Assembly: GCA_963556255.1 (NCBI GenBank)
Contig: OY744616.1
Span: forward strand, 8,599,770 to 8,663,769
Direction of reading: 5' to 3'
From: Allolobophora icterica
Lineage: Eukaryota > Annelida > Clitellata > Crassiclitellata > Lumbricidae
DNA: 64,000 nt
Made by a program: the position numbers and the translations under genes. A model generated the notes under the pieces. The model ran no database searches, was not told where the DNA came from, and saw only the letters and a list, made by a program, of their open reading frames with translations. Positions 36,208-48,128 of this stretch are shown one piece after another (positions within the stretch are counted from its first letter, which is position 1; every line of letters begins with the position of its first letter).

Positions 36208-36534
36208 TTGTAAATGATTACACTCTGGCACAATAGAGCAATTGTTAGGCGTATAGCGGAATAGTTCGCATCTTCTTTCATCCTCTCTGTAGTTGAAATT
36301 CGTGCAATCCGGATCCAGAGTACACTGCCAGGCACAGCGAACACCAATAGGTGAACAGGATCCAGATGGTAAAGGAGGGAGCTGATCAAATGGAATCACC
36401 AGCGATGGTTGGTCTAACACACACATCACTGTTTCATTTAGATTTTGGGTATATTTAAAAGATTTTGCAGAATTTGCTTCTGCTACAAAGTTCAAAATAA
36501 CCAAGAGCAACAGAAGTGGATTTGCTTTCCACAT
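36208..36534 (-). CDS. Left gene exon 1: signal peptide and PAN domain
   Basis: 109 codons from ATG, ending CAA|GTAAGT in phase 0. PAN-type cysteines are spaced in CSPIGVRCAWQCTLDPDC and CELFRYTPNNC. The start is the only ATG that places a hydrophobic leader before the domain. Confidence 0.8.
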
Positions 36535-38454
36535 GTTGCTCGTGAAGTGATGCCCTGTCTTCGACGAAGTCTAGCTCAGTCAGCGATGCCCAGCAAGTTT
36601 GACGAAAATCGTTCAGTTGCAGTTGCCTGGTTATATGAATCTGTGTATTGATTAGGTGAGAATAACGTCAGCCTTGAAACAATGCGAATCGAAAGCAAAC
36701 GTTTGTCTATCGAAATGACGGACGTGCGTGGATTTAGCCAATAGAATAAGGCCACGCGTATATGCGCCATTTCAATAGGCAGACAGTTGTTTACTAGGCC
36801 TACTCACATAAAAGTCCGGGGTATCGTTAGTTCGTACTCTTTTAAATAATAATGAATTTTGACCGACCGAAAATTAGGGCCTACCAATACCTTTTCTGCG
36901 CCAACCCGGCAATTCGTGGAATATTCAGACCCGGCGTCAAATATACCACAATAAGAGGTTATATTGTATCGCGGACGCTATCACTTGTTGTCGTTCTATA
37001 CTCTCGACCCAATTGGGTCCAAGAACCCTGAACATGGTAGTGCCCAGGGTGAGAATTGTCGGTGGGTTGCGGTGTCAATCCCCTAGTCTTTCTCATGACC
37101 CCCCACAGTTAAGTCTTCATTGCATACCCCAGGAGGGTTCGTTTCCAACCCCCTCAGTTGCTCTAGTGTGATTTAGTATAAATGGAGTCTCTGACAAAAA
37201 GAAGACATTTCCATGGTGTAGCATGTAAGCATTTTTAAATTTTCTCAACAAAAGATTTTGATGCAAGTCTGACTTGCAAAACTGCTAGCTTTGAAATCAG
37301 CTGCTTTCAAATTTCGTTGACATCGGTTTGCAGAATACGGATAAAATGTTCAGCCACCCCCACCCCAGTCTTTTTTCTACAATTCCCACACTGGTAGGCC
37401 CTACTATCTGTCAAAACTGAAAAGCTGAAAGCTGAAAGAACACAAAGACAATCGCCTATCTGCAAACCTCTCGCTCACTAACTCACTGACTTACTCAGTC
37501 ACCCACCCACAGACCAACTGACCCACCAATACTTACTCCCTCATTCACTCACTCACATTCTCATTCACTCACTCACCATGAAAAACAGTCGATACTAACA
37601 CACGAAAAATCACTCACAAAAGAGCATTAGTTACCGGTACAAAACCTAAGCAGTGTTACCAAAATAAACACTGATATAATGTTTCCACTGATCTGTGAGA
37701 TCTGCACGTGGTCGAACAATACTGGAGCCCAATCGAAAGAGAAAAACAACGTAGGCCCTATGCGTTCAAACTGAAAAACACAATAGCCGGAGACATGCAT
37801 TAGCTGAATGCCCGGTTGATTTTCATTATTAATTGCAATTGCACATTTGTATTGCGCTACTTCGAGACTCAGCGACGGTGCTCCCGACCTAACACAATGA
37901 AACCACGATCGAACAGAATGGTCTTCAAGCGCTTGTGGAAGACAGGAAAAGAGTGGCTGAGGAATTCATGTCGCAGGTTATTATGCAGCTTATTCCAGGT
38001 GGATGGGCTTACCGCAGCAAAACTTCTATGTATCAGATGTAAACATTATTACAATCGCCAGTTGAAGGAACATTCCTGTTCTTCCAGCTTTACATGACCA
38101 TCAACGAACCTAAAGCTTCTCTCAATACTGTAGAAATATTAACTGCGGAAACCGAAATAGTGAATTAAATTTAATGGAAATGATGAGCTACTGCTTGTTT
38201 TATTGCTTTTGATTATCACCTACAGATAATTTCTTTAAGAACGTAAATAGGACTATCCCTGCAGAACTTTACATTGTATTTGACGACTCTGCAAAGCGGG
38301 ACCGAAATGGTTCCTCTTGAGGTCTCCCTTTGATGCCTGTTGATGTGAACTTGATTGTCATGATATTTCGTAGGCTTTTGATGAACAATAAAGTGATTGC
38401 TACTTCTATTAGCCTATTACTATTATTATCGTTGCTGTAACTGTTGTTGGTGCT
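36535..38454. other. Intergenic region between the paralogues
   Basis: Upstream of the left gene. Contains an ACTC-rich repeat at about 37,475-37,575 and a repeat-like segment at 37,840-38,090 (TTGTATTGCGCTACTTCGAG) with an incidental open frame. No gene recognised. Confidence 0.5.
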
Positions 38455-39033
38455 ACTACTAATACTACAGCTAAAGAAGCGTGGTTACGGGCTTTGAGAT
38501 ATGACGATAGTAATCCAACTACTCACTGGATGCGTCGTCAGACAGTCTGGTTTAGCCATATCCATACTCAGCAGAAATATTCCTATGTTTCATATCTACT
38601 GAACCATTGTACCCCACCCATAAATTATGTTTCAACATGAACCGACCTCCACTATAACTTTCAGTGTCGAAAGCTACGTTCAATTAGTCTCCCTACAGAA
38701 TCATTCAAAACAAATAAGTAGATTTTGATCGTGTTGCAAAGCAAACTAATATTATCAGAAGCATATTTGTCATCAACGTCAAAGCAGGGCATAAACCGCT
38801 AATAAATACAATGTCTCATCTATCTGGTAACAACTGATCATTGATGCCTTGTGTATTAGACACCGAGTCCGTATAAGTTGTTCATTGATACTAAAACTTT
38901 CAGCAAGCCACTTGATAGCACATCAACATTTTTGTGTGTGAGTCCAAGTACCGTTAAGCCAATGACGTAGCTGAAATGTGGTCAGTTTGAAAGTCGTGGT
39001 CCAGAGCTCTAAATCACACGCATTCTTTCAGAG

Positions 39034-39420
39034 TCAGTTGCTTCTGATCATCATTCTGGATGCTCGGAGCTGTCCTTGGTTCTCGATATTATAGTCGTGC
39101 AAAGTATACCACGAAAAGTCCGCTGTACCGTAGATACAGGTGAGGCAGGTCCACCAACAGTTGTTGAACCACCATCCGGATGGATACGTCGACACACAAC
39201 GACCACCTGATTGCAAATCGTTGTCTCTGTCAGACGTACTGAACTCCATTCCATTATGGTTCCATTTGGAGTCTATCGAAGTGTTGGTGAGCGAGTCTCC
39301 ACCGTTCCCAACGAATCCAAAGAGGTGAATTGCGTAATGGCTGGCTTCCGAGTCGACCGAAAATGTGTCGTATTCGGCAAAGAACCACTTTCCACTCGTC
39401 AAACCTTGAAACTGCGAATA
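39034..39420 (-). CDS. Right gene exon 5: FReD second half
   Basis: 387 bp, 128 codons plus stop; acceptor GAAGTGTGCAG. Encodes YSQFQGLTSGKWFFAEYD, GFVGNGGDSLTN, DRDND, WWFNNCWWTCLTC, WYTLHDYNI and ends MMIRSN. Confidence 0.88.
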   Translation of the reverse strand, partial: YSQFQGLTSGKWFFAEYDTFSVDSEASHYAIHLFGFVGNGGDSLTNTSIDSKWNHNGMEFSTSDRDNDLQSGGRCVSTYPSGWWFNNCWWTCLTCIYGTADFSWYTLHDYNIENQGQLRASRMMIRSN

Positions 39421-42400
39421 CTGCACACTTCAGACAATTTTTATGTAAAAAGAAGAAGCTCACTTTCATAGAATGAGTACTGTCGGTATTCAAAATAGAA
39501 ATGATATATCGCTTGATCATTGGACTGAACCAACAACGCTTTAAAATCTTACTCGCTGTATATATGTTGCACCCATTTGGGAATCTTACTACTTAGAATA
39601 TTTGTTGAAGTGAAATATTGGCTCACATTACAAGTGTGAATGCAGTATATACTAATGGCATTTAACACCAATCACACTAGCGTCGATACACAGTGTGAAT
39701 GGTGTTAACTTTGTTAGTTTATCTAGGTGTGACGGTATAAACATTTAAATTTACGAATTACAAAGTGTACCATGTGAAGCAATAAAAATATAACACTGCT
39801 TTTAAAATCTCACTGCTTGACTACAGTCCCAGTTGCAGTGTGCGAAATACAAAACAGAACTTTTACTCTTATTTTACTTGAAAGTTATAATACAGATGAA
39901 ATAACGATTATTCGCCTTTCAAGCTGCATTTCAAGATCAATTTGAATAACCAATCCAAAATTCACTTGAAAAAACCAATCTTGCATCTTACTTCAACACG
40001 AAGTCTGTAGGAAGCTCCAGGTTGCGTTGTATACAGATGTATATTTTCATTTCCGATCCAGAACTCTGATGCTCTAATGTCACCGAATCCCTTCTTGTAA
40101 TCCCCCCATGGACGATCAAACTTCACTGATCCGTCGAAACGGTTCATCATGATGATCCAGTTGTAAATGCACGGCAAAGGAACAACCGATGTTCCTATGG
40201 TTACACTGACGACTTCCTGCGTTGCAATGTATCCTGTTTATAATATATTAATTACAGAGTAAAGTGTAATTTGATTTATTGAGTCCAATGCGTCCTGTTT
40301 TAATTCAAATCGCAAACTGCCATATCGTCGACAGCACATTTGAATGATCCCTGTGAGGTGGCAAAAAACAGTGAAAATGCCCAGGTATATGCTGACGCTG
40401 TATCACAATTACCTATGTACTCTGTTCGAGTTACCGTGTTTCCACAATGACGCGCTGTGGCTTGGTTACCAAAGCTTCAATATTGCAGCCTGGTATCATA
40501 ATGAAATGAAGATTAGTTGCACCGTGGTAGTTGCATCGTGCCTGAAGAGACTGTCATGTGACCTGTGCCATGATCTTCCTAGATCCCTGCATCGTCTCTT
40601 TTCTACCAAGGCTTTGAGACCATCCTCATCGATCAATGTCTTCTGTTGCTAAGTCTACAGCATCTTTGAGAAGTTTTCTTGAAGAGGCGCTATACTATAT
40701 CACTGAGGATTAAGGATTACTGCTAAGTAGTAGTGCCAAATTCTGAGCTCCACTTTAAGCTGCATCTGGAAGATAGCTTTACTCACTTGTGCCCAATAAA
40801 ACTAATCAAATCCGTGGGAATCAAACTGCACAAAGATTATATTATCACATATACTTGAAGAAGGAACAGTGTAACCAATTGGTTAGGGTTCCACTGAGAG
40901 TCGCGCTCTGAAGAGTATCGATTCCAGGCAGACTGCAACCTATTTACTAGACGAACTGACAACGTCACATACCAGGTGGAAACAAGCAGTCGGTTAGGGT
41001 TCCATTGAGAGTTGCACACTGAGGAGTATCGATTCCAGTTACGTTTATGCATCCGTTGTATTCTTGGTAATTGTACTGGAACGGCAGACTGCAATCATTC
41101 GTTTCGACGAGCATAGTTGTTGTCTGTTGAGCTAAAAGTCAAAATTTGTAAGATTACCGGGTACTTGTGTTTTTACTGGTTTTCGACAAAAAAGACTAAA
41201 AGCGTCATGCAAAAAGTTCCATTGTGGTTTAATCCTAATGTTCTCAAACAATTTCTTGCAAATGTGTAAATTCTTTTAGGGAGATTGAGTACTTTCAGCT
41301 TTTTAGGAATTCAGTTATTTCATACTCATTTTCTGTGTACTTAAAACGAAAAAGTGCTTTGAGAGAAAAACTAAACAATTCAGTAGAAAAGGCACATTTG
41401 ATCATCATCCAACACGTGTGTGCACAATTGGTGCAGGTGGACATAATTTATATAGAACAAAATTATTACCCCGTGTATCTAGATACATAGTTGGCTAGAA
41501 CTCGAAGAGTGTGTGAGAGTACACTGCATTACATCAATCTAACTAGCTAACGTATTTCCGAATACTGTGATCACTTATTCAGACTATTCGTGAGGTTTTG
41601 TTAGGCGCTATATAAATGGTCATATACATACATACATACAATGCATACATACATACATACATGCACACATACATATATACATACAGACATACATACATAC
41701 ATACATAAATACATACATGCATACATGCATACGTACAATGTAACTGGTTACCTTGCGATTGAAAAGACGTGCTTGGAATTGGAATTGCGCTTGGGATCTA
41801 AAAATAACGATAATTCATGATCTGTTTGTATAAATATTAGTCAAGAAAAGTATCTACAAAATATCCACACAAAACAAATTTTACGGGAAGTTTTTATGAT
41901 TAATTGAAACACTCTCAGTGAAACAAGGACGGTCTACTCGTCAACAGGATTATTACATTTTAGGGTTAAAAGTTTTCTTAAAGTGAAATTAAAGTATTAG
42001 TCTGGAACTGACGTTATGAACGAATTCCACTAACACCAGACATAATCTTAATCATTCAGTGAGGTTATTTACTGGAGTCTTTCCGTTTTTTCCTAGGCTC
42101 ATCATGTCATCCAGCATTCTTACTTGATCAAGGCAACATTCTTCAAAATAGTGTCGTTTTAAAGTAACATAATGGACAAGAAAGTCCTTGTGTACTATTT
42201 CACAGCAAAAACACTGGCTGGCTTCAACTCGTACAGATAACATAATTTCGATAGTTGACCTACCTAATTTGCATACAAAACTGTACAAGCAGTTGAAACA
42301 ACACAAAGGAAGCGTACTGGAGATAAGTCCTTGCATTGTATCGTATTGTATTGTATTGTATTGTATTGTATTGTATTGTATATGGGCACTTAAAGCGCCT

Positions 42401-43068
42401 CTCGCGGTATAGACCATTCAGAGGCGCTCCCAGTGCGCGAGACCCCGAGAGAAAAAGCGGGATTTAAGGTGAGAAAAGGAAGAAGCAACGCTACCAGAGA
42501 GAATTGTGGTGCGGACAGAAGGAGGAAGTCGGTTCCAAAGTGAGGGACCTATGCAGGCAAAGGATCTGGACTGAGCCATAGTAGTCCTGACACGAGGAAC
42601 TAAGAGGTCAAGACGATCAGAAGATCGGAGAGGACGCAGAATGAGGCCGTTGAATTAGATCACGTAAGTAGCAAGACCCAGTTGAGACTTAAGCACAAGA
42701 ATAAGCACTTTTAATTGTATACGGGCAGAGAGGGAGCCTTGTACACTTACCAACATAAACTTGCAGTCTGGTATTGTGAACAAACTGTTTGGCGTCAACG
42801 CATACAGATAGCACAGCTTCTTGCTCCTATGATAAGCATGAGAAGTACAGTCCGGAAAGGTATTGCATCGTCTGGCGCAGTCCAATTGAGATCGAGCTGA
42901 TTCAGCTACAATTAACCCCTCAAACGACGGATCAGGACAAAAATCTTTACCTTGTGCAGCTAGTACAAACTTTCTTGTATTCATCTCAGTGCTAGATGAA
43001 ACGTTCAACGTATATGAAGTCAGTAGAAATGCCCGTAGCATCAGCGTAACGTATGAATACGAGCCCAT
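39034..43068 (-). CDS. PAN/FN2-like/fibrinogen-domain secreted protein, intact
   Basis: Five exons join into 1,152 nt (383 aa). Order: signal peptide (1 to about 26); PAN/apple-type domain (about 44-106, core CARRCNTFPDCTSHAY); Ser/Pro linker (107-121); short fibronectin-II-like module with Cys at 135, 149, 160 and 170; fibrinogen-related domain (about 175-383). The FReD has RFDGSVKFDRPW, SEFWIGNENIHLYT, a calcium-loop-like DRDND at 319-323, and WWFNNCWWTCLTC, where most FReDs have WWYNNC followed by non-Cys residues. PAN and FReD modules bind carbohydrate or protein ligands in ficolin-like lectins; the ligand here is unknown. All splice sites are GT-AG and phases agree. A TATATAA motif lies at 43,283-43,289. 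Its tandem sister lies just downstream. Confidence 0.87.
39992..40233 (-). CDS. Right gene exon 4: FReD first half
   Basis: 242 bp, acceptor TTATAAACAG, donor GAA|GTAAGA. Encodes GYIATQEVVSVTIG, NWIIMMNRFDGSVKFDRPW, SEFWIGNENIHLYT, YRLRVE. Confidence 0.88.
40862..40945 (-). pseudogene. Partial duplicate of the FN2-like exon
   Basis: The bases AACCAATTGGTTAGGGTTCC to GAGTATCGATTCC repeat the end of exon 3 and then jump to AGGCAGACTGCAACC. It has an internal deletion and no usable splice sites, so it is a relic of an exon duplication within the gene. Confidence 0.65.
40973..41131 (-). CDS. Right gene exon 3: FN2-like module
   Basis: 159 bp, phase 1 to phase 1; acceptor GACTTTTAG, donor G|GTATGT. 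Encodes QQTTTMLVETNDC, SLPFQYNYQEYNGC, PQCATLNGTLTDCLFPP. Confidence 0.82.
41626..41735 (+). repeat. (ACAT)n microsatellite
   Basis: Imperfect CATACATA repeats within intron 2 of the right gene. Confidence 0.9.
41752..41797 (-). CDS. Right gene exon 2: 46-bp linker
   Basis: Acceptor TTATTTTTAG, donor G|GTAACC. Phase 0 in, phase 1 out; encodes IPSAIPIPSTSFQSQ. It is exactly the phase adapter needed between exon 1 and the FN2-like exon. Confidence 0.7.
42335..42650. repeat. (TTGTA)n and interspersed GCGCC repeat
   Basis: A TATTG pentanucleotide run (42,340-42,380) is followed by TAAAGCGCCTCTCGCGG and CAGAGGCGCTCCC, a repeat related to segments near 32,460, 34,850, 45,045 and 58,735. Probably the 3' end of a retroelement or SINE family; class not established. 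Confidence 0.5.
42751..43068 (-). CDS. Right gene exon 1: signal peptide and PAN domain
   Basis: 106 codons ending FML before GTAAGT, phase 0. The leader MGSYSYVTLMLRAFLLTSY precedes the PAN domain. The start has A at -3 and G at +4. Confidence 0.85.
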
Positions 43069-44869
43069 CTTTCAAGCTGTCAAATCCTCAATGATGCCAA
43101 TTTGTCGATTATAACCGTAGTAGGAACCAGTTACGTTTCCAAGGGCTTAAGACAAGTGCTTATAGCTTTATCGCTTAGTTTGAAATTTATGCAGCAAACT
43201 TTTTTGTGCTATCTTTCTGAACGAGAAACCAATCTTGCGTTTGACATAGGAAAATTTTGTAAGGACAGCTGCAGGACTCGCATTATATAGGGTACTCTTT
43301 CTGAGCTGCTTCGATTACTCTGTGTTTACTTGAATGTTTTCGAAGCAAGACGATGCACTCTCTAAGAGAACAGACACAGCAGCAGAAAAAGCTAAAGAAA
43401 CAGCCAGAGTGCCGTAAGAGGAAGAGGACTGAGAGACAACCAGACAGACGGAGATGCAGACATACGCAGAGAGACAGACACAGATTTATTCACTGACAAA
43501 CACGGACAGATAGATAGAGAGGGAGACACCACGCAAAGAGGTAGCGATAGATGATAGGGTAGATATACAAACAGATGGTGAGAAAATCTGAAGGTGTCGT
43601 TATGGTATCAGTAACAGAATCGTGTAACTTTAAAAGCAGCACGTGCATCAATGCTTTTAAAACCTGTCTCGAGTTCAGACACCCAGTGCTTCGCAAACAT
43701 TGAACTTACGTAAGCATCCATTAACCAGCAGGGCATGCAGCGCTCTTTACAGAACAAGTCGATTGTGGCAGATATATGTACTTGTAGAGAGCATAGTGTC
43801 ATCTCCTAAAATATTTGTGGTAACTATAAATATTTACCTATATATACAGTGCTTTTTTCAGCCGGAACGCGCCGGAACGGCGTTCCGGCACCTTTTTTCA
43901 GGTACTAAGAAATAATTTATTTATTTTAATAATAAAAACAATAATTTAGTTATTTTAATTTAATTTCAGTGTTTTGAACTGTTTTCAGTATCTATTGAGA
44001 CGCCTCCCAACCCCTAATCCCGTTTTTCTCAGGATTTTAACCAGCCCATAATTATTGCGTTCCGGAACATATTGTTCCGTTCCGTGCATTGGACTGAAAT
44101 AATCTTGTCATTTCAAAGCGACACGCTTGATCAGTGCCCTCTAAAGCCAGCTGTTTTACAGGAAAATCATCAACAAAGGCAAACGATGATGTTGTGCAAA
44201 ACTCTGTAAATGATTTGATTTGCTTTAGGCTTCATGAACATTTCTGTTCCTTCATTATTATAATATCGATTAGTAGCACAATAATAATAAATTCATACAA
44301 TGTTAATTGTTATGTCGGGATAACTAAATGCAATATCTCCTGGTTGCTGACTAACCTATCTTCAATTCCTACTTTTGTGTGACTAACAACCAAAAGTTAA
44401 CGTTAAAACATTTGCCTTTCCAAAGGTTTCCTCATGTCTATCCCGGACCTGATCAGTGCGAGGTGACTGTGCAACCTCCACATGTTTTCATAATAGCATA
44501 AAATCAGGTTCAGCATAAGTTAATTTAAAATGGCTTTCAAATGAGCTGAGGTTTGACCAGTTCGTTCTGCTGTCCCAGGCCCTCCCTAACAGCCCGCTAC
44601 TATTCTGCCTTCCTCTTCAGCCAATTCTGCAGGACCTCTCTTCTCCAATCGTTTTAGGATTCCTTGATGACCTAACTTTGGGTGGAATGGCATCCGACGT
44701 GGTTGCAGTTTGAGGGCGATCGAGGCAGAGTGTGAGCCACTATGCCTACAGAGATGGTCAAGGGATGTTCCGAGTCAGGTTGCCAGAGGGACCACAGAGA
44801 GGAGGTAGAGCGGGTTTCGTTGAGGACGAGAAAGTTTGGAAGGTCTCGGATCGGATGGATTCGCTTCGA
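43069..44869. other. Upstream region of the right gene, with a TIR element at 43,848-44,090
   Basis: A TATATAA motif at 43,283-43,289 is a candidate minus-strand TATA box. GACAGACAGA-type repeats lie at 43,430-43,530. A copy of the CAGTGCTTTTTTCAGCCGGA element lies at 43,848-44,090. I see no coding exon. Confidence 0.45.
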
Positions 44870-45180
44870 TAATTCTTTTTCGGACTTCTAATGCGTGTGG
44901 ATTTGTGTTTTAAAATCGTTTATTGGATCCGTTTTGGGTGCGTTTTTGACTGTATTTACCGCGTATCATTGGAGTTTGGCCGCCATTTTAAATCAGTTGA
45001 CAATTTATTCATTAATTCGTTCATTTATTCACAGTATTTATGCAGCGCCTCTTGTAGATATCTCTTTAGAGGCGCTGTCAGCCCACATGGTCAAAGAGGC
45101 GTGAAAGGTCCTTGTACCGCGTGCTAGAGTCAGCCAGTGAATTTAGCATTATTCGCTTACAGGTGAACTTTTGTTCTTGA
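44870..45180. repeat. Interspersed repeat, paired with 58,600-58,905
   Basis: Both copies share ATTGGATCCGTTTTGGG, TTTTTGACTGTATTTA, GTTTGGCCG, a TTAGAGGCGCT core and GCATTATTCGCTTACAGGTGA. The GCGCC palindromic core also occurs elsewhere in the window. Incidental open frames only. Confidence 0.6.
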
Positions 45181-45817
45181 TAGAAACTAGCCTACACCGA
45201 CTAATAAAGCTAGCGAAAATGTGAGGTACTATAAACCGCTAGATTTGCTGTCTCGATTATACATATATCGAAGAATTAAGACAGTCGCGATTCTCTGATT
45301 GGAATCAACAACTTGTCGTCCGCGACCTGGAAATATTACTGGATTAAGGCCTATCTATGGATGAATATTTGCATTCTCCCTTTGCAGACCCTGATATGAT
45401 CAGTTACGTCAAATGTATGCACGTATACGTAGGCCTATCAATCAATTTAATGTTGCGCGTTTTAGGTTAATCTCAAAGGCGCTGTTCACATGACTATCTA
45501 ACTGAAGTGAAAACAACAGTTTGACAATTTTTGCGCTACAGAGATAAATGGTACACCACGCATGTGCAGCGGGAGACTTCCAAGAAGAAGGTCGAGACAT
45601 TAGATGGACTCAAGCTGATGTACGGATTCGCTTCATCTGTATATTTCCATGAGAAGCGGAGTGCATCGATAGCCGACCCGGTCGACGTTAGACTGGAACA
45701 TTAAGCTTATTGAAGAATGTCGGTGCGGTGTCGACCTACGATGTCCTCCCCAAAGGGAGAATCTTCAATTTTATTCTCTCCTCGACGGGATGTCAGAGGA
45801 ACATGTCCCTCGTATAA
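45181..45817. other. No gene seen
   Basis: The first part (to about 45,330) continues the duplication with 58,900-59,010. The rest is unique and lacks coding signals. Confidence 0.4.
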
Positions 45818-46109
45818 TCAGATAGTGGACTTGGGCAAACTGGAACTACTGTAGTCATTATACGCATCACAATTAGCGAATGGACAAGGGTCGCTGCGGC
45901 TAGAGCCGCTAGAAACGAAAGTTCGGGCCATATAGTTCCCAGTTCTATTCGGATTCAAATAACTCAGTTCCCACTGGATGTTCCACTGGAACCGTTCCTG
46001 CACATCTCTGTTCTGGGAGCGTGGGTACACCAGTTCCATTCTCGCAGGACCGTCGAGATTAAGACTCCGTGTCATTCCGTCCTCAACTGCTCCGTCCCAG
46101 TACTGACCA
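45818..46109 (-). CDS. Putative 3'-terminal exon of an unidentified gene
   Basis: After acceptor CACACAAATTCAG the frame is open for 96 codons to TGA. It encodes HRPNGQYWDGAVEDG, LNLDGPARMELVYP, FQWNIQWELSYLNPNRTGNY and a Cys/Ser-rich end. The composition is protein-like and codon use resembles the nearby genes, but I do not recognise the domain. A second possible exon lies just upstream at 46,326-46,512. It may be part of a secreted or extracellular protein; this is weakly supported. Confidence 0.4.
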
Positions 46110-46325
46110 TTAGGCCTATGCTGAATTTGTGTGGTAAATAGAAATATACGGGAGACACACCTGACTAGCCTCCCACAGAGGAATGAAAACAGTATCACTA
46201 AAGATTCTCCTCCTATGGTAGCTAGGTTTCTTTGTTCAGCTCCTTATCGGCGTACATCAGGGCGAATTTATATAGCGACCTTATGGCCTAGACCCTGCTT
46301 ATTTTTCAGTGAATAGATCGGGTAA

Positions 46326-46512
46326 CTAGGTCGACGATCGTTGTGCTTTGCAGCTCATGAGAATGTACTGGTACCGCAATTCTATTAAAAAACAACTCAA
46401 ATCCATCGTTTCTCTTCCTCTGTACTTTGCCGTTCCTTTTGGAATAGTCTCCCACTGTTGCATTTGACTGAATTCAGCAGTAACATCATATACTTGAAAC
46501 CATTTACTTAGG
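46326..46512 (-). CDS. Putative exon of the same unidentified gene
   Basis: After CGACTATCAG the frame reads THLSKWFQVYDVTAEFSQ, WETIPKGTAKYRGRETMDLS and continues open to TAG at 46,326. No convincing donor was found, so it may be a separate terminal exon or noncoding. Confidence 0.28.
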
Positions 46513-47480
46513 TGAGTCTGATAGTCGCAATAATACATGCATTGATTCATAGAATGTCTGTCTACATACATCCATACAATAATACAAACATACATACATA
46601 CATATACACACTTAAATACATTCATACATGCATTCACAAATAAGTACATGCATTCATACACAATGGATGAGCAAAAGCTGCCTGTGTAGGTCTGGGCTAA
46701 GCTCATTCAACTCAAGTAAAAGTTAAAGTGAACATTGAAGTGTGTGAGGTTTTTCTTTGAAAAGCCATAAACTGTAAAACTGTTGGCTTACTATTCATTA
46801 GATACAAAACATTGTGTAATATCGCTGTTGCTGGGCCAAATTTCTACCCAAGAAGCAGCAGATTTTGTTCAACTAAAATGCATATTAAACTAGCCATCTG
46901 TACAAATCACCACGACTACATTCAGAAGAGGACTAGTTCATGATCATTGCTCAAAGCATATAAGTTATTACAATAGCCGATATGAGAGATAATCCTTTGC
47001 GATTGCGGCTTCAAATCACAGCCTTCAACCCATTTTCATGCATCATTTCAAAGTTTAATTTTCTGGCTGTAAATCTTTAAATTTTCACGCTTAAAGACTG
47101 CAATTCTCCAGGCTTAGATTCTGTGCGAATATGTTTATTTCATGGGACAGAAATTGTAGAATTTTTCACATTTCGAACACTAGCTACAGCTGCGGAATGC
47201 AATTGCAACATACATTTTCAAGGCTACTCAGACGTTAGTTACAAATAGTACGTGACAATAAACACAACTCTAGGTAAACCAATTGCTCGAATTTAATCCC
47301 GTATATCGATTATATGTTTTTTTTATATAAAATACCGCAAAGAGACATCGCCTCGCTAGTTTTTCTTATTGTCTACTTGTGGTAATTTAATTACTATCCT
47401 GCCTCTGAGTATATTTCATGATGAAGCGCTATATCACTCCGGTAGATAGATAGATAGATCATACAGTTTAGAGGTCAAAA
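46513..47480. other. ATAC-type repeats and the 3' flank of the next gene
   Basis: Imperfect CATACATA repeats at 46,555-46,650. From about 46,980 the sequence pairs with 59,030-59,760, the matching 3' flank of the sister gene. TTTATT at 47,134-47,139 could be a minus-strand AATAAA. Confidence 0.45.
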
Positions 47481-47664
47481 TCAGTTATAATTAGTGATGG
47501 GTGGTGGAGGAGCAGTGGTGGTCGTCTGCAAAGGAATGGAATTGGTTTGTGGAGCTGCTTCGGTGACAGGTGTAGTCGTTGTGAGGGGTGTAGTCGTTGT
47601 GAGGGGTGTAGTCGTTATGAGGGGTGTAGTGAGTACTTGAGTCGTCACAACCGGACAGCTACAT
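47481..47664 (-). CDS. Copy 1 exon 3: mucin-like tail
   Basis: 184 bp to TGA; acceptor TATATATTTAG. The first base completes Arg, then CSCPVV and Thr/Pro repeats coded by an 18-bp tandem unit. Confidence 0.75.
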
Positions 47665-47936
47665 CTAAATATATATAAAAATAAATAATTACCTGGAGTA
47701 CAGTGCAATAGAACTGAACGTCCATTAAGACTATAAAATGGTTTCTACCATTACTTTATAATTGTGGCAGTTATGATTTCTTCTTTTGATAGGGATTAAA
47801 ACCGAAATTTGATCATTCAGACTTTTTCCAAATGATGCCCAACATAATTGCCGACTTCTGTTTTAACTTACAAAGTATTGTTAGGTATTGTATTTCATAG
47901 GAAGATTTAACGATAAATCTTATAATGTTTCCTTCT

Positions 47937-48012
<76 letters not shown>

Positions 48013-48095
48013 TTAAAGTCCCTGAGGGACTGACTTAATATTGAAGTCCCTGAGGGATCCTGTATACCTCGGGGCAAAAAAAAAAATAAATAAAA

Positions 48096-48128
<33 letters not shown>

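Larger units (their letters stand above)
31088..36534 (-). pseudogene. PAN/FN2-like/fibrinogen-domain secreted protein, frameshifted copy
   Basis: This is the left paralogue of the gene at 39,034-43,068. Exon 1 encodes a signal peptide (MWKANPLLLLLVILNFV, likely cleaved near ANS) and a PAN/apple-type domain with the CAWQCTLDPDCTNFNY core. A later exon encodes a fibronectin-II-like module and two exons a fibrinogen-related domain (FReD). Two defects are visible. Exon 1 ends in phase 0 but the next recognised exon starts in phase 1, so a linker exon (46 bp in the sister gene) is missing or unrecognised. In the last exon an extra base at about 31,439-31,441 shifts the frame after GKW and leads to TGA. 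Everything downstream of the shift is open to the normal stop, so a recent mutation or a sequencing error is possible. If functional it would be a secreted lectin-like recognition protein. Confidence 0.75.

Noticed and set aside
40837..41094. Minus-strand 85-codon frame over the FN2-like exon
   Set aside because: It is out of frame with the FN2-like coding sequence; the correct frame is bounded by splice sites at 41,131 and 40,973.
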